Assembly: GCF_001693385.1 (NCBI RefSeq)
Contig: NZ_CP016428.1
Span: forward strand, 3,844,001-3,908,000
Source: Bradyrhizobium icense
GTDB taxonomy: Bacteria > Pseudomonadota > Alphaproteobacteria > Rhizobiales > Xanthobacteraceae
Direction: 5' to 3'
Length of the DNA: 64,000 nucleotides
In this document: positions 44,972 to 57,876 of the stretch, piece after piece
Position numbering within the stretch: position 1 is the stretch's first letter
How the letters are laid out: each line of letters begins with the position of its first letter
The notes under the pieces: model-generated
The model's input: the letters and a program-made list of their open reading frames with translations, nothing else
Databases searched by the model: none
What the model was told of the DNA's origin: nothing
Translations under genes and position numbers: made by a program

Positions 44972-45095
44972 GCCGGTTTGAATTAACGCGCGTCCGCCCT
45001 GGCCTCCTTTGCGCCATAACGATTCCAATTGGCGATCACGCCTTCGTATCGCACCGGTTGAACCACTGCGCTCCAACAAAATTCGAGGAAGCCCC

Positions 45096-45731
45096 ATGCT
45101 CACCGTCCATCATCTCAACGACTCGCGCTCGCAGCGAATTCTGTGGCTGTTGGAGGAACTCGGCACGCCCTATGAGATGAAGCGTTATCAGCGCAACGCG
45201 CAGACCCGGCTGGCGCCGCCGGAGTTGAAAGAGATTCATCCGCTCGGCAAATCGCCCGTCATCACTGACGGCGACATGACCATCGCCGAATCCGGCGCCA
45301 TCGTCGATTACATCATCCGCCGCTACGGCCAGGGAAAAGACAAGCCCGCGATGATGCCGGCGCCCGGCAGCGCGGACTACGAGGCCTACAACGAGTGGCT
45401 GCATTACTCGGAAGGCTCGGCGATGTTACCGCTGATGCTCAACCTTTATGTCGGCCGGCTGAAGGAGGCGGGAGCGCCGCTGCATCCGCGCATCGACAGC
45501 GAACTGGCCAACCACCTTGGCTATATCGACCGCGCGCTGAACGGGCGGGAGTTCTTCGTCGGGGCGTCGCTGACCGGCGCCGACATCCAGATGAGTTTTG
45601 TCGGCGAGCTGGCAAAAGTGTTCGACAGGCTCGGGCCGTATCGGAACCTGGCCGCCTGGTTGGAACGCATGCATGCCCGGCCGGCGTTCCAGCGCTCGGT
45701 CGCCAAGGGCGGGCCATACCGGTTTGCTTAA
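45096..45731 (+). CDS. Glutathione S-transferase family protein
   Basis: The 211-residue protein has the N-terminal thioredoxin-like domain (LTVHHLNDSRSQRILWLLEEL; HPLGKSPVITDGDMTIAESGAIVDYII) and an all-helical C-terminal domain (LTGADIQMSFVGELA). GAGGAAG precedes the ATG. It is a bacterial GST of the beta/Ure2p-like type. It stands alone; a detoxification role is the general expectation. Confidence 0.88.
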   Translation: MLTVHHLNDSRSQRILWLLEELGTPYEMKRYQRNAQTRLAPPELKEIHPLGKSPVITDGDMTIAESGAIVDYIIRRYGQGKDKPAMMPAPGSADYEAYNEWLHYSEGSAMLPLMLNLYVGRLKEAGAPLHPRIDSELANHLGYIDRALNGREFFVGASLTGADIQMSFVGELAKVFDRLGPYRNLAAWLERMHARPAFQRSVAKGGPYRFA

Positions 45732-45742
45732 CAACCCCGGAT

Positions 45743-45866
45743 GTCGTCCCGGCGAACGCCGGACCCATACGCCGCGCCCCAGGGAAGGGGCGCCTTGGCG
45801 GACGCCTTGCTAATTCCAAGTACCGGCGGTGGTTATGGGCCCCGGCTCAAGGCCGGGGCGACGACG
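45743..45866. repeat. Intergenic repeat, family C, fourth copy
   Basis: It starts GTCGTCCCGGCGAACGCCGG, ends GCTCAAGGCCGGGGCGACG, and includes the ACCCATACGCCGC and GGTTATGGGCCCC halves seen in the copies at 7256 and 9702. It lies between the GST gene and glyA. The 166 bp after it, up to glyA, show no further feature. Confidence 0.75.
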
Positions 45867-46032
45867 AATGGGGCTTCACCCCCACCATATCTTGCATAAA
45901 TATCAGCCTTGTACCGCAAATGCTTGGCCAATTCCGGCCAATGTGGTATCTCGCAGGCGCTTCTTTCGACCGCCACACCAGACCCGCCCGCTTCGCCCCT
46001 AAGGGCCTGCGGCGGTGGAGATATTTCGTCCA

Positions 46033-47343
<1,311 letters not shown>

Positions 47344-47369
47344 GTCTCGCAAGTCGAAGGTCCCGTTGG

Positions 47370-47852
47370 ATGCGTTGTCCTAGCTGCAACAGTCTCGATA
47401 CGCAGGTGAAGGATTCGCGTCCGACCGAGGATTCGGCCGTGATCCGGCGTCGGCGGGTATGCATCGCCTGCAACTTCCGCTTCACCACCTTCGAGCGGGT
47501 GCAGTTGCGCGAACTGACGGTCATCAAGCGCAACGGGCGCCGGGTACCGTTCGACCGCGACAAGCTGGTCCGGTCGCTGCAGATCTCCTTGCGCAAGCGG
47601 CCGGTCGATCCGGAAAGGGTCGAGAAGATGGTCTCAGCCATTGTGCGCGAACTCGAGAGCGGCGGCGAGGCGGAGGTCTCCTCGGAGGCGATCGGCGAGA
47701 TCGTGATGGAGCATCTGCGCCAGCTCGATGACGTCGCCTATGTGCGCTTCGCCTCCGTCTACCGCAACTTCCGCGAAGCCAAGGATTTTGAGACCGTGCT
47801 TGGCGAGCTCTCAGGCGAGGACGAAGCGCGGATCGCCACGTTGCGCAAATGA
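47370..47852 (+). CDS. nrdR: Transcriptional repressor NrdR
   Basis: The 160-residue repressor of ribonucleotide reductase genes has a zinc ribbon (Cys3, Cys6, Cys31, Cys34) and an ATP-cone domain ([20 protein letters not shown] ... [13 protein letters not shown]). It is coupled to ribD through ATGA. Its own NrdR boxes are not expected here, and none was seen. Confidence 0.95.
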   Translation: MRCPSCNSLDTQVKDSRPTEDSAVIRRRRVCIACNFRFTTFERVQLRELTVIKRNGRRVPFDRDKLVRSLQISLRKRPVDPERVEKMVSAIVRELESGGEAEVSSEAIGEIVMEHLRQLDDVAYVRFASVYRNFREAKDFETVLGELSGEDEARIATLRK

Positions 47853-49000
47853 TCTTCCGCATCCTGGAAGACCAGTACGGGCAGAAACTCAAAGAGTCCA
47901 AAGCGGCGGACCAGCGGTTCATGCAGCTTGCGCTGTCGCTCGGCCGGCGCGGAATGGGGCGGACCTGGCCGAATCCGGCGGTGGGCGCGGTCGTGGTCAA
48001 GGACGGCGTTATCGTCGGCCGGGGCTGGACGCAACCGGGCGGGCGACCGCATGCCGAGCCGGAGGCCTTGAGGCGTGCCGGCGAGGCGGCTCGGGGCGCG
48101 ACGCTGTATGTGACGCTGGAGCCCTGTTCGCATTTCGGCAAGTCGCCGCCTTGCGTCGATGCCGTGATCGCATGCGGCATTTCGCGCGTGGTGTCGGCGA
48201 TCGAGGATCCCAATCCGGAGGTGGCCGGGCAGGGGCATGCGAAGCTCCGCGCGGCCGGGATATCGGTCGATGTCGGGCTCGGTGCTCAGGAGGCCGCGCG
48301 CGATCACGCCGGCCATTTCCGCCGCGTCCGCGACAAGCGTCCGCATGTGACCCTGAAACTCGCCGTCTCCGCCGACGACAAGATCGCTGCCGCCGGCCAC
48401 CAGCCCGTTGCGATTACGGGCGAGGCGGCAAGAACGCGGGTGCATCTGTTGCGAGCGCAATGCGACGCCATCCTGGTCGGGATCGGCACCGTGCTGGCGG
48501 ACGATCCGCTGCTGACCTGCCGCCTGCCGGGGATGGAAGCCCGGTCGCCGGTGCGAGTGGTGCTGGATCGCGCGCTGCGGCTGCCCGGCATCAGCAAGCT
48601 GGTTCACTCCGCGCGGCGGACGCCACTCTGGGTGATGACTTCAGATTTTGCCGAGGCGCCGGCGGCCGTGAAACTCGGCGCGGCCGGCGCTCAGGTGATG
48701 CGCGTCGCGGCTTCCGCGAACCCGCCGGGGCTCGATCTGGTGGCCGCGCTGGAGGCGCTCTCCGACAAGGGCATTACAAGGCTGATGGTAGAAGGCGGCT
48801 CGCGGGTCGCTGCGTCCTTCGTCGCCGCTCGCCTTGTCGATGAAATCTGGCTGCTGCGCGGGACTGAGGCCATCGGCACTGACGGCATTCCCGCGCTGGA
48901 CGCATTGCCGCTCCCGTCAATCACCGGGTCGCCCGCATTCAAGACACGTGCTAGCGAAACGCTCGGCAAAGACACCCTGACTATTTACGAGCGCGCCTAA
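47849..49000 (+). CDS. ribD: Bifunctional riboflavin deaminase/reductase RibD
   Basis: The 383-residue protein performs the second and third steps of riboflavin synthesis. The deaminase domain shows the zinc site His68-Ala-Glu70 ([14 protein letters not shown]) and Cys93/Cys102 ([12 protein letters not shown]); the reductase domain begins near residue 160 ([18 protein letters not shown]). The ATG overlaps the nrdR stop; the TAA overlaps the ribE ATG (TAATG). Confidence 0.94.
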   Translation: MIFRILEDQYGQKLKESKAADQRFMQLALSLGRRGMGRTWPNPAVGAVVVKDGVIVGRGWTQPGGRPHAEPEALRRAGEAARGATLYVTLEPCSHFGKSPPCVDAVIACGISRVVSAIEDPNPEVAGQGHAKLRAAGISVDVGLGAQEAARDHAGHFRRVRDKRPHVTLKLAVSADDKIAAAGHQPVAITGEAARTRVHLLRAQCDAILVGIGTVLADDPLLTCRLPGMEARSPVRVVLDRALRLPGISKLVHSARRTPLWVMTSDFAEAPAAVKLGAAGAQVMRVAASANPPGLDLVAALEALSDKGITRLMVEGGSRVAASFVAARLVDEIWLLRGTEAIGTDGIPALDALPLPSITGSPAFKTRASETLGKDTLTIYERA

Positions 49001-49608
49001 TGTTTACCGGAATTGTCACCGACATCGGCGAAATCGTCGCCCTGACGCCGACGGCGCAGGGCCAGTTACATCGCATGCGGATCGCCTGCCGCTACGATCA
49101 GACGACCATTGCCGACGGGGCCTCGATTGCCTGCAACGGTGTCTGCCTCACGGTGGTTGCTTCAGGCATCGAAGGCAGCAAGACCTGGTTCGACGTCGAT
49201 GCGGCCGCAGAGACGCTCGGCATGACCACGGCAAGGCTTTGGGCCAAGGGCACGAAACTCAATCTCGAACGGGCGCTGAAGATCGGCGACGAACTCGGCG
49301 GTCATATCGTTGCTGGCCATGCCGACGGCATCGCCACCATCGTCAGGCGCGACGATCTGCCCGATATGGCCCGGTTCGAACTGCGCACCACGCGCGAGCT
49401 GGCGCGTTTTATCGCCGCCAAAGGTTCGGTGACGCTGGATGGCGTGTCGCTGACCGTGAATACCGTCGCGGACGTCACATTTTCGGTGCTGATCATTCCC
49501 CATACGCTGAGCGTCACCACGCTTGGCGGCTGGGCGGCTGGCAGCGAGGTCAATATCGAGGTCGATCTGATGGCCCGCTACGCGGCGCGGCTGTCGGAAA
49601 TGAAGTGA
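49000..49608 (+). CDS. ribE: Riboflavin synthase alpha chain
   Basis: The 202-residue enzyme joins two lumazine molecules to give riboflavin. It has two lumazine-binding repeats (about 1-97 beginning [15 protein letters not shown], and 98-193 with GHIVAGHADGIATI). The start shares one base with the ribD stop. A repeat separates it from ribH. Confidence 0.94.
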   Translation: MFTGIVTDIGEIVALTPTAQGQLHRMRIACRYDQTTIADGASIACNGVCLTVVASGIEGSKTWFDVDAAAETLGMTTARLWAKGTKLNLERALKIGDELGGHIVAGHADGIATIVRRDDLPDMARFELRTTRELARFIAAKGSVTLDGVSLTVNTVADVTFSVLIIPHTLSVTTLGGWAAGSEVNIEVDLMARYAARLSEMK

Positions 49609-49616
49609 CGGCTCAG

Positions 49617-49724
49617 CCGTCATCCGGGGCGATGCGTTGGCATCGAACTGGGGTGCGCAGTTGCGCACCCGAGAATCTCGAGATTCCGGATCTGGTCCTT
49701 CGGACCATCCCGGAATGACGATGT
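49617..49724. repeat. Palindromic intergenic repeat between ribE and ribH
   Basis: GTCATCCGGGGCGATGCG at the left pairs in part with CATCCCGGAATGACGATG at the right, and GGGTGCGCAGTTGCGCACCC and GAATCTCGAGATTC inside are perfect small palindromes. It resembles other dispersed repeats of the window but has its own arms. Confidence 0.7.
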
Positions 49725-49799
49725 CGCGAGTTCGTGCTTGGCTTAGCCACCCGCGGCGACTACATAACGCGCCAGTACCAGAGTGAAACGGATTGAACG

Positions 49800-50291
49800 A
49801 TGGCAGACGCACGGCGCGCACCGCTGAAAGACCAGACCGACATCACAGGCGCGCGCGCGCTGATTGTCGAGGCGCGGTTCTATGACGACATCCAGGACGC
49901 GCTGCTGGAAGGTGCCGTCGCCGAGCTGAAAGCCGCTGGCGTGGCGCACGACGTCATTACTGTGCCCGGCGCCCTGGAAATTCCGGCCGCGATCGCGATC
50001 GCGCTCGATGCCGGCGACAGGAACGGCAAGCCGTATGATGCGGCGATCGCGCTCGGCTGTGTGGTGCGCGGCGATACCATCCATTTCGAGATCGTCTCGA
50101 TGGAATCTTCCCGCGCGCTGATGGATCTTTCGGTCGCGCGAAAAGTTCCGCTCGGCAACGGCATCATCACCGTCAATACCGAGGCGCAGGCCTGGGCAAG
50201 GGCGCGCGCCAGCGAACTCAACAAGGGCGGCGATGCCGCGCGCGCGGCACTTGCGATGCTGCGGATCAAGCGCCGGCTGGCAAAGGCTTAG
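49800..50291 (+). CDS. ribH: 6,7-dimethyl-8-ribityllumazine synthase
   Basis: The 163-residue enzyme makes lumazine, the substrate of riboflavin synthase. Family blocks are [43 protein letters not shown] (with the catalytic His) and [19 protein letters not shown]. No FMN riboswitch is visible upstream. It is followed three bases later by nusB. Confidence 0.95.
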   Translation: MADARRAPLKDQTDITGARALIVEARFYDDIQDALLEGAVAELKAAGVAHDVITVPGALEIPAAIAIALDAGDRNGKPYDAAIALGCVVRGDTIHFEIVSMESSRALMDLSVARKVPLGNGIITVNTEAQAWARARASELNKGGDAARAALAMLRIKRRLAKA

Positions 50292-50294
50292 GCG

Positions 50295-50786
50295 ATGGCA
50301 GAGAAGAAACCCGCTAAAGCTCCCGACAGGAAAGCCAACCGCCGCGGCGCGGCGCGGCTCGCTGCCGTGCAGGCGCTCTACCAGATGGACATCGCGGGCG
50401 CCGGGATCAATGACATTTTCGCCGAGTTCGAAAGCCACTGGCTCGGCAACGAGGTCGAAGGCGAGAAATACCTGCCCGCGGAAGCTGCGTTTTTCCGCGA
50501 CGTGGTGTCGGGCGTGGTCCGCGACCAGGCGAGACTCGATCCCCTGATCGACGACGCGCTGCAGAAGGGCTGGCCCTTGAAGCGGATCGACGCGATCTTG
50601 CGCGCGGTGCTGCGCGCCGGCTCCTATGAGCTGGAGCACCGCAAGGACGTGCCGGGCCGCGTGGTCGTATCCGAATATGTCGACGTCGCGCATGCCTTCG
50701 TCGAAAAGGACGAGACCGGCATGGTCAACGCCGTGCTCGATCAGATCGCGCGGCAATTTCGCGCCGACGAGTTCGCGCGTGGCTAG
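50295..50786 (+). CDS. nusB: Transcription antitermination factor NusB
   Basis: The 163-residue all-helical RNA-binding protein works with NusE in rRNA antitermination. It starts with a basic region (KPAKAPDRKANRRGAARLAAVQALYQMD), then continues with the family helices (KRIDAILRAVLRAGSYEL; VVVSEYVDVAHAFVEKDETGMVNAVLD). The end overlaps the GTG start of thiL by eight bases. Confidence 0.94.
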   Translation: MAEKKPAKAPDRKANRRGAARLAAVQALYQMDIAGAGINDIFAEFESHWLGNEVEGEKYLPAEAAFFRDVVSGVVRDQARLDPLIDDALQKGWPLKRIDAILRAVLRAGSYELEHRKDVPGRVVVSEYVDVAHAFVEKDETGMVNAVLDQIARQFRADEFARG

Positions 50787-51774
50787 CGGCAAGCCAGCGT
50801 CCGGCGAGGACTCGCTGATCGCGCGATACTTCCGGCCGCTTGCGACCGATCCCGGCGCCTTCCGCCTCGACGACGACGCTGCAGCGCTGAAGCCGTCCGG
50901 CGATGACGTCGTGGTGACGACGGATGCCATTGTCGAGGGTGTGCATTTCCTGCCCGACGATCCCCCCGAGACTGTCGCACGCAAGGCGTTGCGGGTGAAT
51001 CTCAGCGACCTCGCCGCGAAGGGCGCGACGCCGGCCGGATTCGTGCTGGCGCTGGCCTTGCGCAGCGCCGATGAGGCCTGGCTAGAACCATTCGCAACGG
51101 CGCTCGGTGAGGATGCTGCGCTGTTCGGTTGTCCGCTGGTCGGCGGCGATACCGTGTCGACGCCGGGACCGCTGATGGTTTCGGTCACCGCGTTCGGCCG
51201 CGTGCCGCCGGGCAAGATGGTCCATCGCAGCGGCGCCAAACCCGGCGAGCGTGTCATGGTAACGGGCACAATCGGCGACGCCGCGCTGGGGCTCGCCATC
51301 CTCAGGGGCGGAAAGGTCCATGCCGCGGCATCCGATACAGCCGCGCGGGAGATGTTGGTCGGGCGCTATCGCGTGCCGCAGCCGCGCGTTGCGATGGCCG
51401 AGATCGTTCGCGAATACGCCAGTGCTTCGATGGATGTATCGGATGGGCTGGCAGGCGATCTGACAAAGCTCTGCGGCGTCTCGGGCGTATCTGCCGTGGT
51501 CGATCTGGAGCAGGTGCCGTTGTCGGGCGCTGCACAGGGTTTGGTGTCGCGCGGCATTGTCGGGCTGGAGACATTGATCGCCAGTGGCGACGATTACGAG
51601 ATCCTCTGCACGATTCCGGAAGATCGTGTCCAAGCCTTCGAAGCTGCCGTGCAGCGCGCAGGAGTTGCGCTCAGTTCCATCGGAACGATCGTCGCCGGGA
51701 ATTCAGTTCCGAAGTTCGTCGACAAAGAGGGCAAGGAAATCGCGCTGGAACGGCTGTCCTACAGTCATTTTTGA
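50779..51774 (+). CDS. thiL: Thiamine-monophosphate kinase ThiL
   Basis: The 331-residue enzyme phosphorylates thiamine phosphate to thiamine diphosphate. It shows GEDSLIARYFRPLA near the start, LDDDAAAL and VVTTDAIVEGVHFL (metal and substrate binding), VGGDTVSTPGPLMVSVTAFG, and SMDVSDGLAGDLTKLC. GTG at 50779 was chosen because it gives the family N-terminus and overlaps nusB; the longer frame is antisense-like within nusB. Confidence 0.92.
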   Translation: MASGKPASGEDSLIARYFRPLATDPGAFRLDDDAAALKPSGDDVVVTTDAIVEGVHFLPDDPPETVARKALRVNLSDLAAKGATPAGFVLALALRSADEAWLEPFATALGEDAALFGCPLVGGDTVSTPGPLMVSVTAFGRVPPGKMVHRSGAKPGERVMVTGTIGDAALGLAILRGGKVHAAASDTAAREMLVGRYRVPQPRVAMAEIVREYASASMDVSDGLAGDLTKLCGVSGVSAVVDLEQVPLSGAAQGLVSRGIVGLETLIASGDDYEILCTIPEDRVQAFEAAVQRAGVALSSIGTIVAGNSVPKFVDKEGKEIALERLSYSHF

Positions 51775-51980
51775 AGACATTGCATCCTGCCGTCGGCTTT
51801 ATTTCCTGCCGGCCATTGCAATCTCGCTGGAAACCTATAGGTTGTAGCGCATTCGATTGCCGCCGTGCCTTTTTGAACGCGCCCCACGGGGCTTCTTTCC
51901 AGAGACATCGTCGAGATTGGATTTGAATCCGTGCGATCGCCGCGCGGAATGAAAAGCCTGTGTGCTTTGGAGAAGAGAAA

Positions 51981-52190
51981 ATGGCTACGGGAACAGTGAA
52001 GTGGTTCAACGGTCAAAAGGGTTTCGGTTTCATTGAGCCGAGCGATGGCAGCAAGGATGTGTTCGTGCACATCTCCGCCGTCGAGCGCGCCGGCCTTGGC
52101 GGGCTGGCCGAAGGTCAGAAGGTTCAGTTCGAACTCAAGACTGACAAGATGCGGGGCAAGGTAAGCGCGGAAAACCTGTCGCTGGTCTAA
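51981..52190 (+). CDS. cspA: Cold-shock domain protein (CspA family)
   Basis: The 69-residue single-domain RNA chaperone has both RNA-binding motifs (KGFGFIEP and VFVHISAVE). GGAGAAGAG precedes the ATG. About 200 bp of leader separates it from thiL, long enough for the structured 5' leader usual in cold-shock genes. A long hairpin terminator follows. Confidence 0.95.
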   Translation: MATGTVKWFNGQKGFGFIEPSDGSKDVFVHISAVERAGLGGLAEGQKVQFELKTDKMRGKVSAENLSLV

Positions 52191-52233
52191 AGCCTCGGAA
52201 CGGTCGTTTCACGGATGTACTGGAATGGCTCGT

Positions 52234-52273
52234 GAGCCCGTCCGATCCCTCTGGGGTCGGGCGGGCTCTTGTA
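52234..52273 (+). terminator. Terminator hairpin downstream of cspA
   Basis: GAGCCCGTCCGATCCC (52234-52249) pairs with GGGGTCGGGCGGGCTC (52253-52268) around three bases, with two G-U pairs, giving a 16-bp stem. A weak T stretch (TTGTATT) follows. It lies 44 bases past the cspA stop. Confidence 0.75.
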
Positions 52274-52415
52274 TTCGGGCTGGGCCAAATGCCCGATGCT
52301 GCCCAGCCGGCAATTGGCTGGATGTATTCCGGGTGATTCCTTTCAAAAATCGACGGTTTCCGCCCTCCGCGACATTGCGCCGGAGGGACGATTTTGGCAT
52401 GGTCCCGCCCGATTT

Positions 52416-52451
52416 GAGGCCGCCCTTCTGGGCAGGGAAGGCCTCCTTTTT
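52416..52451 (+). terminator. Second hairpin with T-run in the cspA-hppA gap
   Basis: GAGGCC pairs with GGCCTC, with an inner GCCC/GGGC stem and a six-base bulge; CTTTTTA follows. It lies 67 bases before the hppA start, so it is either a backup terminator for cspA or a leader element of hppA. The 327-bp gap otherwise shows no gene. Confidence 0.55.
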
Positions 52452-52517
52452 ATGCGTCCGCCGCGACCGCGGCGATGGCGCGCGGGGTGGAACGAACAAA
52501 AATCTGAGGCAAATTCA

Positions 52518-54638
<2,121 letters not shown>

Positions 54639-54664
54639 GCCGGCGAGAGGCTGATCGAAAAGAA

Positions 54665-54693
54665 AACCCCGCGGTGCGTGCCGCGGGGTTTTT
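54665..54693 (+). terminator. Rho-independent terminator of hppA
   Basis: AACCCCGCGG (54665-54674) and CCGCGGGGTT (54681-54690) form a perfect 10-bp stem with a six-base loop and a five-T tail (54689-54693). Preceding A residues make it usable on the opposite strand for the convergent gene as well. Confidence 0.95.
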
Positions 54694-54716
54694 GATTTGG
54701 ATGAGACCTCTGGCGC

Positions 54717-55721
54717 TCAGCCGGCGTCCATCTGCAGGCCTTCGCGCTTGATGATGTCGCCGAACTTCGTCGTCTCCGCCTGGAGGAAGTCGGAATACTG
54801 CTGCGGCGTCCCGTAATCGGTGCGTGCGCCGATCTTGGCCATCTGGTCCTTGATGTCATCGCGCTCCAGGAACACCTTGATCTCCTTGTTGAGCGCGTCG
54901 AGGACAGGGGCGGGCGCACTCTTCGGCAGGAAAATGCCGAACCAGGATGAGACGTCGAACTTTGCAAGCTCGGGTGCGCTCTCGCGCATGGTGGGAATGG
55001 TGGGCGCCAGCGCGTTGCGCTCCGGCGTCGTCACCGCCAGCGCATTGAGCTTGCCGTCCAGAACCTGCGGCAGCGTCGGATAGAGATTGTCGAACAGGAT
55101 CTGGATATCGCCGGCAAGCGCAGCCTGCAGCGCCGGGCCGGCGCCGCGGAATGGCACGTGGACCATCTTCAGGCCGGTCAGTTGCAGGAACCAGGCGCCG
55201 GTAAGGTGGGGGCTCTGCCCAACGCCGGACGAGGCATAGGTGAGTTTGTCCGGATTTGCCTTGATATAGGCAATCAGGTCCGCGATCGACTTGATCGGCA
55301 CCGACGGATGCGCCGATACGATGTTTGGAATTCGGATCAGGTTGGAAACCGGCTGTAGCTGATCCGCTTTGTAAGGCATGTTGCGGAAAATGCTGTAGGC
55401 GATCGCATTGGGGCCGGGATTGCCGACCAGGATGGTGTGTCCGTCACCCTTGCTGCGTACGGCTTCGGCGGTGCCGATGGTGCCGCCACCGCCGGAGCGG
55501 TTCTCCACGACCGCGGACTGGCCCCACGCCTTCTGCAGGTGTGCCGCCAGCAAGCGTCCCATCACATCCGTGGTGCCTCCCGGTGCCGCCGGCACAATGA
55601 GGCGAACGTTTTCGGTCGGCCGCCAGTCGGCGCCTAGACTTGACCGCGGCAAGATTGCTGCTGCCGAAACCGCTGCGGCACCGGTCAACACGCGGCGGCG
55701 AGAAAAAACTCTAATCGTCAC
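54717..55721 (-). CDS. Bug-family periplasmic solute-binding protein (tripartite tricarboxylate type)
   Basis: The 334-residue protein has a twin-arginine-like signal (SRRRVLTGAAAVSAAAILP) and the Bug/TctC fold: VRLIVPAAPGGTTDVMGRLLA, ENRSGGGGTIGTAEAVRSKGDGHTILVG, LTYASSGVGQSPHLTG, HVPFRGAGPALQAALAGDIQ. It starts with GTG behind GGGAG. It is an orphan with no TctA/TctB membrane partner nearby, common for this expanded family. The ligand is unknown. Confidence 0.9.
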   Translation of the reverse strand: MTIRVFSRRRVLTGAAAVSAAAILPRSSLGADWRPTENVRLIVPAAPGGTTDVMGRLLAAHLQKAWGQSAVVENRSGGGGTIGTAEAVRSKGDGHTILVGNPGPNAIAYSIFRNMPYKADQLQPVSNLIRIPNIVSAHPSVPIKSIADLIAYIKANPDKLTYASSGVGQSPHLTGAWFLQLTGLKMVHVPFRGAGPALQAALAGDIQILFDNLYPTLPQVLDGKLNALAVTTPERNALAPTIPTMRESAPELAKFDVSSWFGIFLPKSAPAPVLDALNKEIKVFLERDDIKDQMAKIGARTDYGTPQQYSDFLQAETTKFGDIIKREGLQMDAG

Positions 55722-55837
55722 AAGTTCACTCCCTGTTGTTAAATCGTTTGTACGCAGCGCCGTAGTAGGCAGCGTACGCGCGCAGGGCAAGTATGTGATT
55801 TAGCTCAGTTTTCCGTCTCGCGGAAAGCAGCCGATCG

Positions 55838-56323
55838 CTAGTTGAAGCTGAGTAGCTTGAACAGCGGCGTCAGGTAGCTGAGCTCCTGGCCGGACGTCGG
55901 CGTTGTGCGGCTGATGAAGTCGAAGATCTTGCCGTCCTGCAAGCCGTAGTTGGCGAGTCGCGTCACCTGGCGGTTCTTGTCGAAATAGATCGCGATCACG
56001 CGCTGATCGACGACCTGCTGATTCATGAAGGCGACTTTGCGCTCGGAGCGTTGCGAGATGTAATAAAACACCTCGCCGTTCAAGGTCGCGACCGTGGATG
56101 GCGTTCCCATCACGATCAGCACCTGATCCTGGCTGGCGCCGATCGGAATCTGCTCCAGCGCGTTGGGCGGCAGGATGTAGCCCTTCTGGAACTGCTCGCC
56201 GGTGCACCCGGCGAGCGCGGCGCAGACCAGGGCGACGGCTGCAGCGGCGCGAAAACCGCGCCGACGCGCGATCATGCGGCGCGGCAAGGACACGCGGGCG
56301 CTCAGGTGGCTTGTTTCGGTCAT
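55838..56323 (-). CDS. bamE: Outer membrane protein assembly factor BamE
   Basis: The 161-residue lipoprotein of the BAM complex has a lipobox LAGC with the lipidated Cys40 after a basic N-terminus (LPRRMIARRRGFRAAAAVALVCAALAGC). The SmpA/OmlA domain follows (IPIGASQDQVLIVMGTPSTVATLNGEVFYYISQ). Start at MTETSHLSAR, 56323. It is divergent from the ubiquinol-cytochrome c chaperone gene, a usual alphaproteobacterial arrangement. Confidence 0.9.
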   Translation of the reverse strand: MTETSHLSARVSLPRRMIARRRGFRAAAAVALVCAALAGCTGEQFQKGYILPPNALEQIPIGASQDQVLIVMGTPSTVATLNGEVFYYISQRSERKVAFMNQQVVDQRVIAIYFDKNRQVTRLANYGLQDGKIFDFISRTTPTSGQELSYLTPLFKLLSFN

Positions 56324-56442
56324 CTCAGGAATTCGCCCGTCCTCTTGCATCGCGCGGTGCGTTGACGTACCGGGCAGCACGCTGGATTGCAACATACGCG
56401 GCCCAACGATGAAACCTTTGGGGCTCGCTTGCGGAACCCACA

Positions 56443-56994
56443 ATGCTTTGGCCGTTCAATCACTTCAGGAAACCCCGGACGCCGTTGCGCGGCACCATCG
56501 AAGCCATCTATGGCATGATCGTGACGCAGGCGCGAGAACCGTTGTTTTATCGGGACTTTGGGGTTCCGGACACAGTTAACGGCCGTTTTGACCTGCTTTT
56601 GGTGCATTTGTGGCTGGTCCTGCGGCGGTTGAAATCGGTCGAAGAGGGAGTGGCCCTATCGCAGGGACTGTTCGACTATTTTTGCAACGATATGGACGAT
56701 AATCTGCGCGAGATGGGGGTCGGAGACCTCACGGTGCCGAAGCGCATGCAGGCCTTCGGCGAAGCCTTCTATGGCCGGACCGCTGCCTATGACCTGGCGC
56801 TCACCGAGGGCCGCGAGGCACTGGCGCAGGCGATGTGCAAGAATATTCTGAACGGCGAGAACATTGAAAAGGCCCGACTGCTTGCCGCCTATGCCGAGGC
56901 GGCTATGGAAGCCCTGGATGGCCTGGATGAGACGACGCTGGTGAGCGGTTCGGTAAGCTTTCCCTCGCCGGAGAAAGCGGGCGCGCAGCAATGA
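56443..56994 (+). CDS. Ubiquinol-cytochrome c chaperone-family protein
   Basis: The 183-residue protein matches the Ubiq_cyt_C_chap domain (EAIYGMIVTQAREPLFYRDFGVPDTVNGRFDLLLVHLWLVLRRL; FDYFCNDMDDNLREMGVGDLTVPKRMQAFGEAFYGR), related to mitochondrial Cbp3 and used in assembly of cytochrome bc1. It is coupled to the next gene by ATGA. Confidence 0.9.
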   Translation: MLWPFNHFRKPRTPLRGTIEAIYGMIVTQAREPLFYRDFGVPDTVNGRFDLLLVHLWLVLRRLKSVEEGVALSQGLFDYFCNDMDDNLREMGVGDLTVPKRMQAFGEAFYGRTAAYDLALTEGREALAQAMCKNILNGENIEKARLLAAYAEAAMEALDGLDETTLVSGSVSFPSPEKAGAQQ

Positions 56995-57575
56995 GCAAGA
57001 CTGGCACAGAGAAGCCCGACCCGTGGCGTGTTCCCGTTGCGGTGGCGCAGATCCCCGAGACGGGCCTGCATCGCGATATCGAGGCCGATCGGGCCATCCG
57101 CAACGCGGTGGCCGAAACCGGCGGCCTGCGCGAGGTGCTTTCGGCGCAGGCTTCCTTCGACGTGACGCCAAAGAGCGGCGGCCGCTTCCACGTGGCCGGC
57201 CATTTGCGGGCGCGGATCGGGCAGAACTGCGTGGTGACGCTGGAAGAGATCGAAAACGACATCGACGAGCCGATCGATCTGATATTTGCGCCGCCCGAGC
57301 AGATCCCGCAGATGGCTGCGCTGGTCGATGACGCCGAGGAGAGCGGCGAGGAGACGCCCGATCCACCCGAGCCGATCGAGAACGGCATGATCGACCTCGG
57401 CCGGCTTGCCACCGATGCCTTGTATCTCGCGGTCGATCCCTATCCGCGCAAGCCCGGCGCCGTATTTGAGCCGATGGTTGAAGCCGCCGATCCCGAGGAT
57501 CACCCATTCGCGGCGCTGAAGGCATTGAAGGCAGCACCGAAAAAATCCGGCACCAGGAAGCCCAAAGGCAAGTAG
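56991..57575 (+). CDS. DUF177 (YceD-like) protein
   Basis: The 194-residue protein matches the DUF177/YceD family (VPVAVAQIPETGLHRDIEADRAIR ... ARIGQNCVVTLEEIENDIDEPIDLIF ... ENGMIDLGRLATDALYLAVDPYPRKPG), linked in other bacteria to 23S rRNA or L32 maturation. Here rpmF does not follow; plsX comes next after 301 bp. The C-terminus is Lys-rich. Confidence 0.88.
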   Translation: MSKTGTEKPDPWRVPVAVAQIPETGLHRDIEADRAIRNAVAETGGLREVLSAQASFDVTPKSGGRFHVAGHLRARIGQNCVVTLEEIENDIDEPIDLIFAPPEQIPQMAALVDDAEESGEETPDPPEPIENGMIDLGRLATDALYLAVDPYPRKPGAVFEPMVEAADPEDHPFAALKALKAAPKKSGTRKPKGK

Positions 57576-57876
57576 CCGGCGGTTAAAGTGGTCTACGAGG
57601 CCGCATTCGGGTTGAGGTAGCTGCGATATCTCGCCAAGAGTGCCAAATAAGTCATTGAATTATCGAAGTATATTTCTTATCATTGGCTTCAGGCCACACC
57701 GCTTCGCTTTTGCCAAAAGACGGTGGTCAAGAGGTTGTGTCGGGCCGGGGACACGCTATTGTCGCGGCCCGGCGGAGGCGCGGTGTTGCGTTTCGCCTAG
57801 CATCGCCTAACGGTGCCATTCCAGTGCGCGGCCGGGCTCTACGAGGGCCGCAAGAGATCAGGTTTCCGGGACGTTC
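57576..57876. other. 301-bp gap upstream of plsX
   Basis: No gene is supported. Left part is A/T-rich (AAGTCATTGAATTATCGAAG; TATATTTCTTATCATTGGC near 57650-57685), a likely promoter zone. An imperfect hairpin lies at 57742-57770 (GGGCCG/CGGCCC arms). Reading frames here are shadows of plsX-frame sequence. Confidence 0.5.

Noticed and set aside
49612..49800. FMN riboswitch upstream of ribH
   Set aside because: The space is taken by a palindromic repeat; no conserved RFN segments were found.
50500..50780. TPP riboswitch for thiL
   Set aside because: thiL starts inside nusB with an eight-base overlap, leaving no leader.
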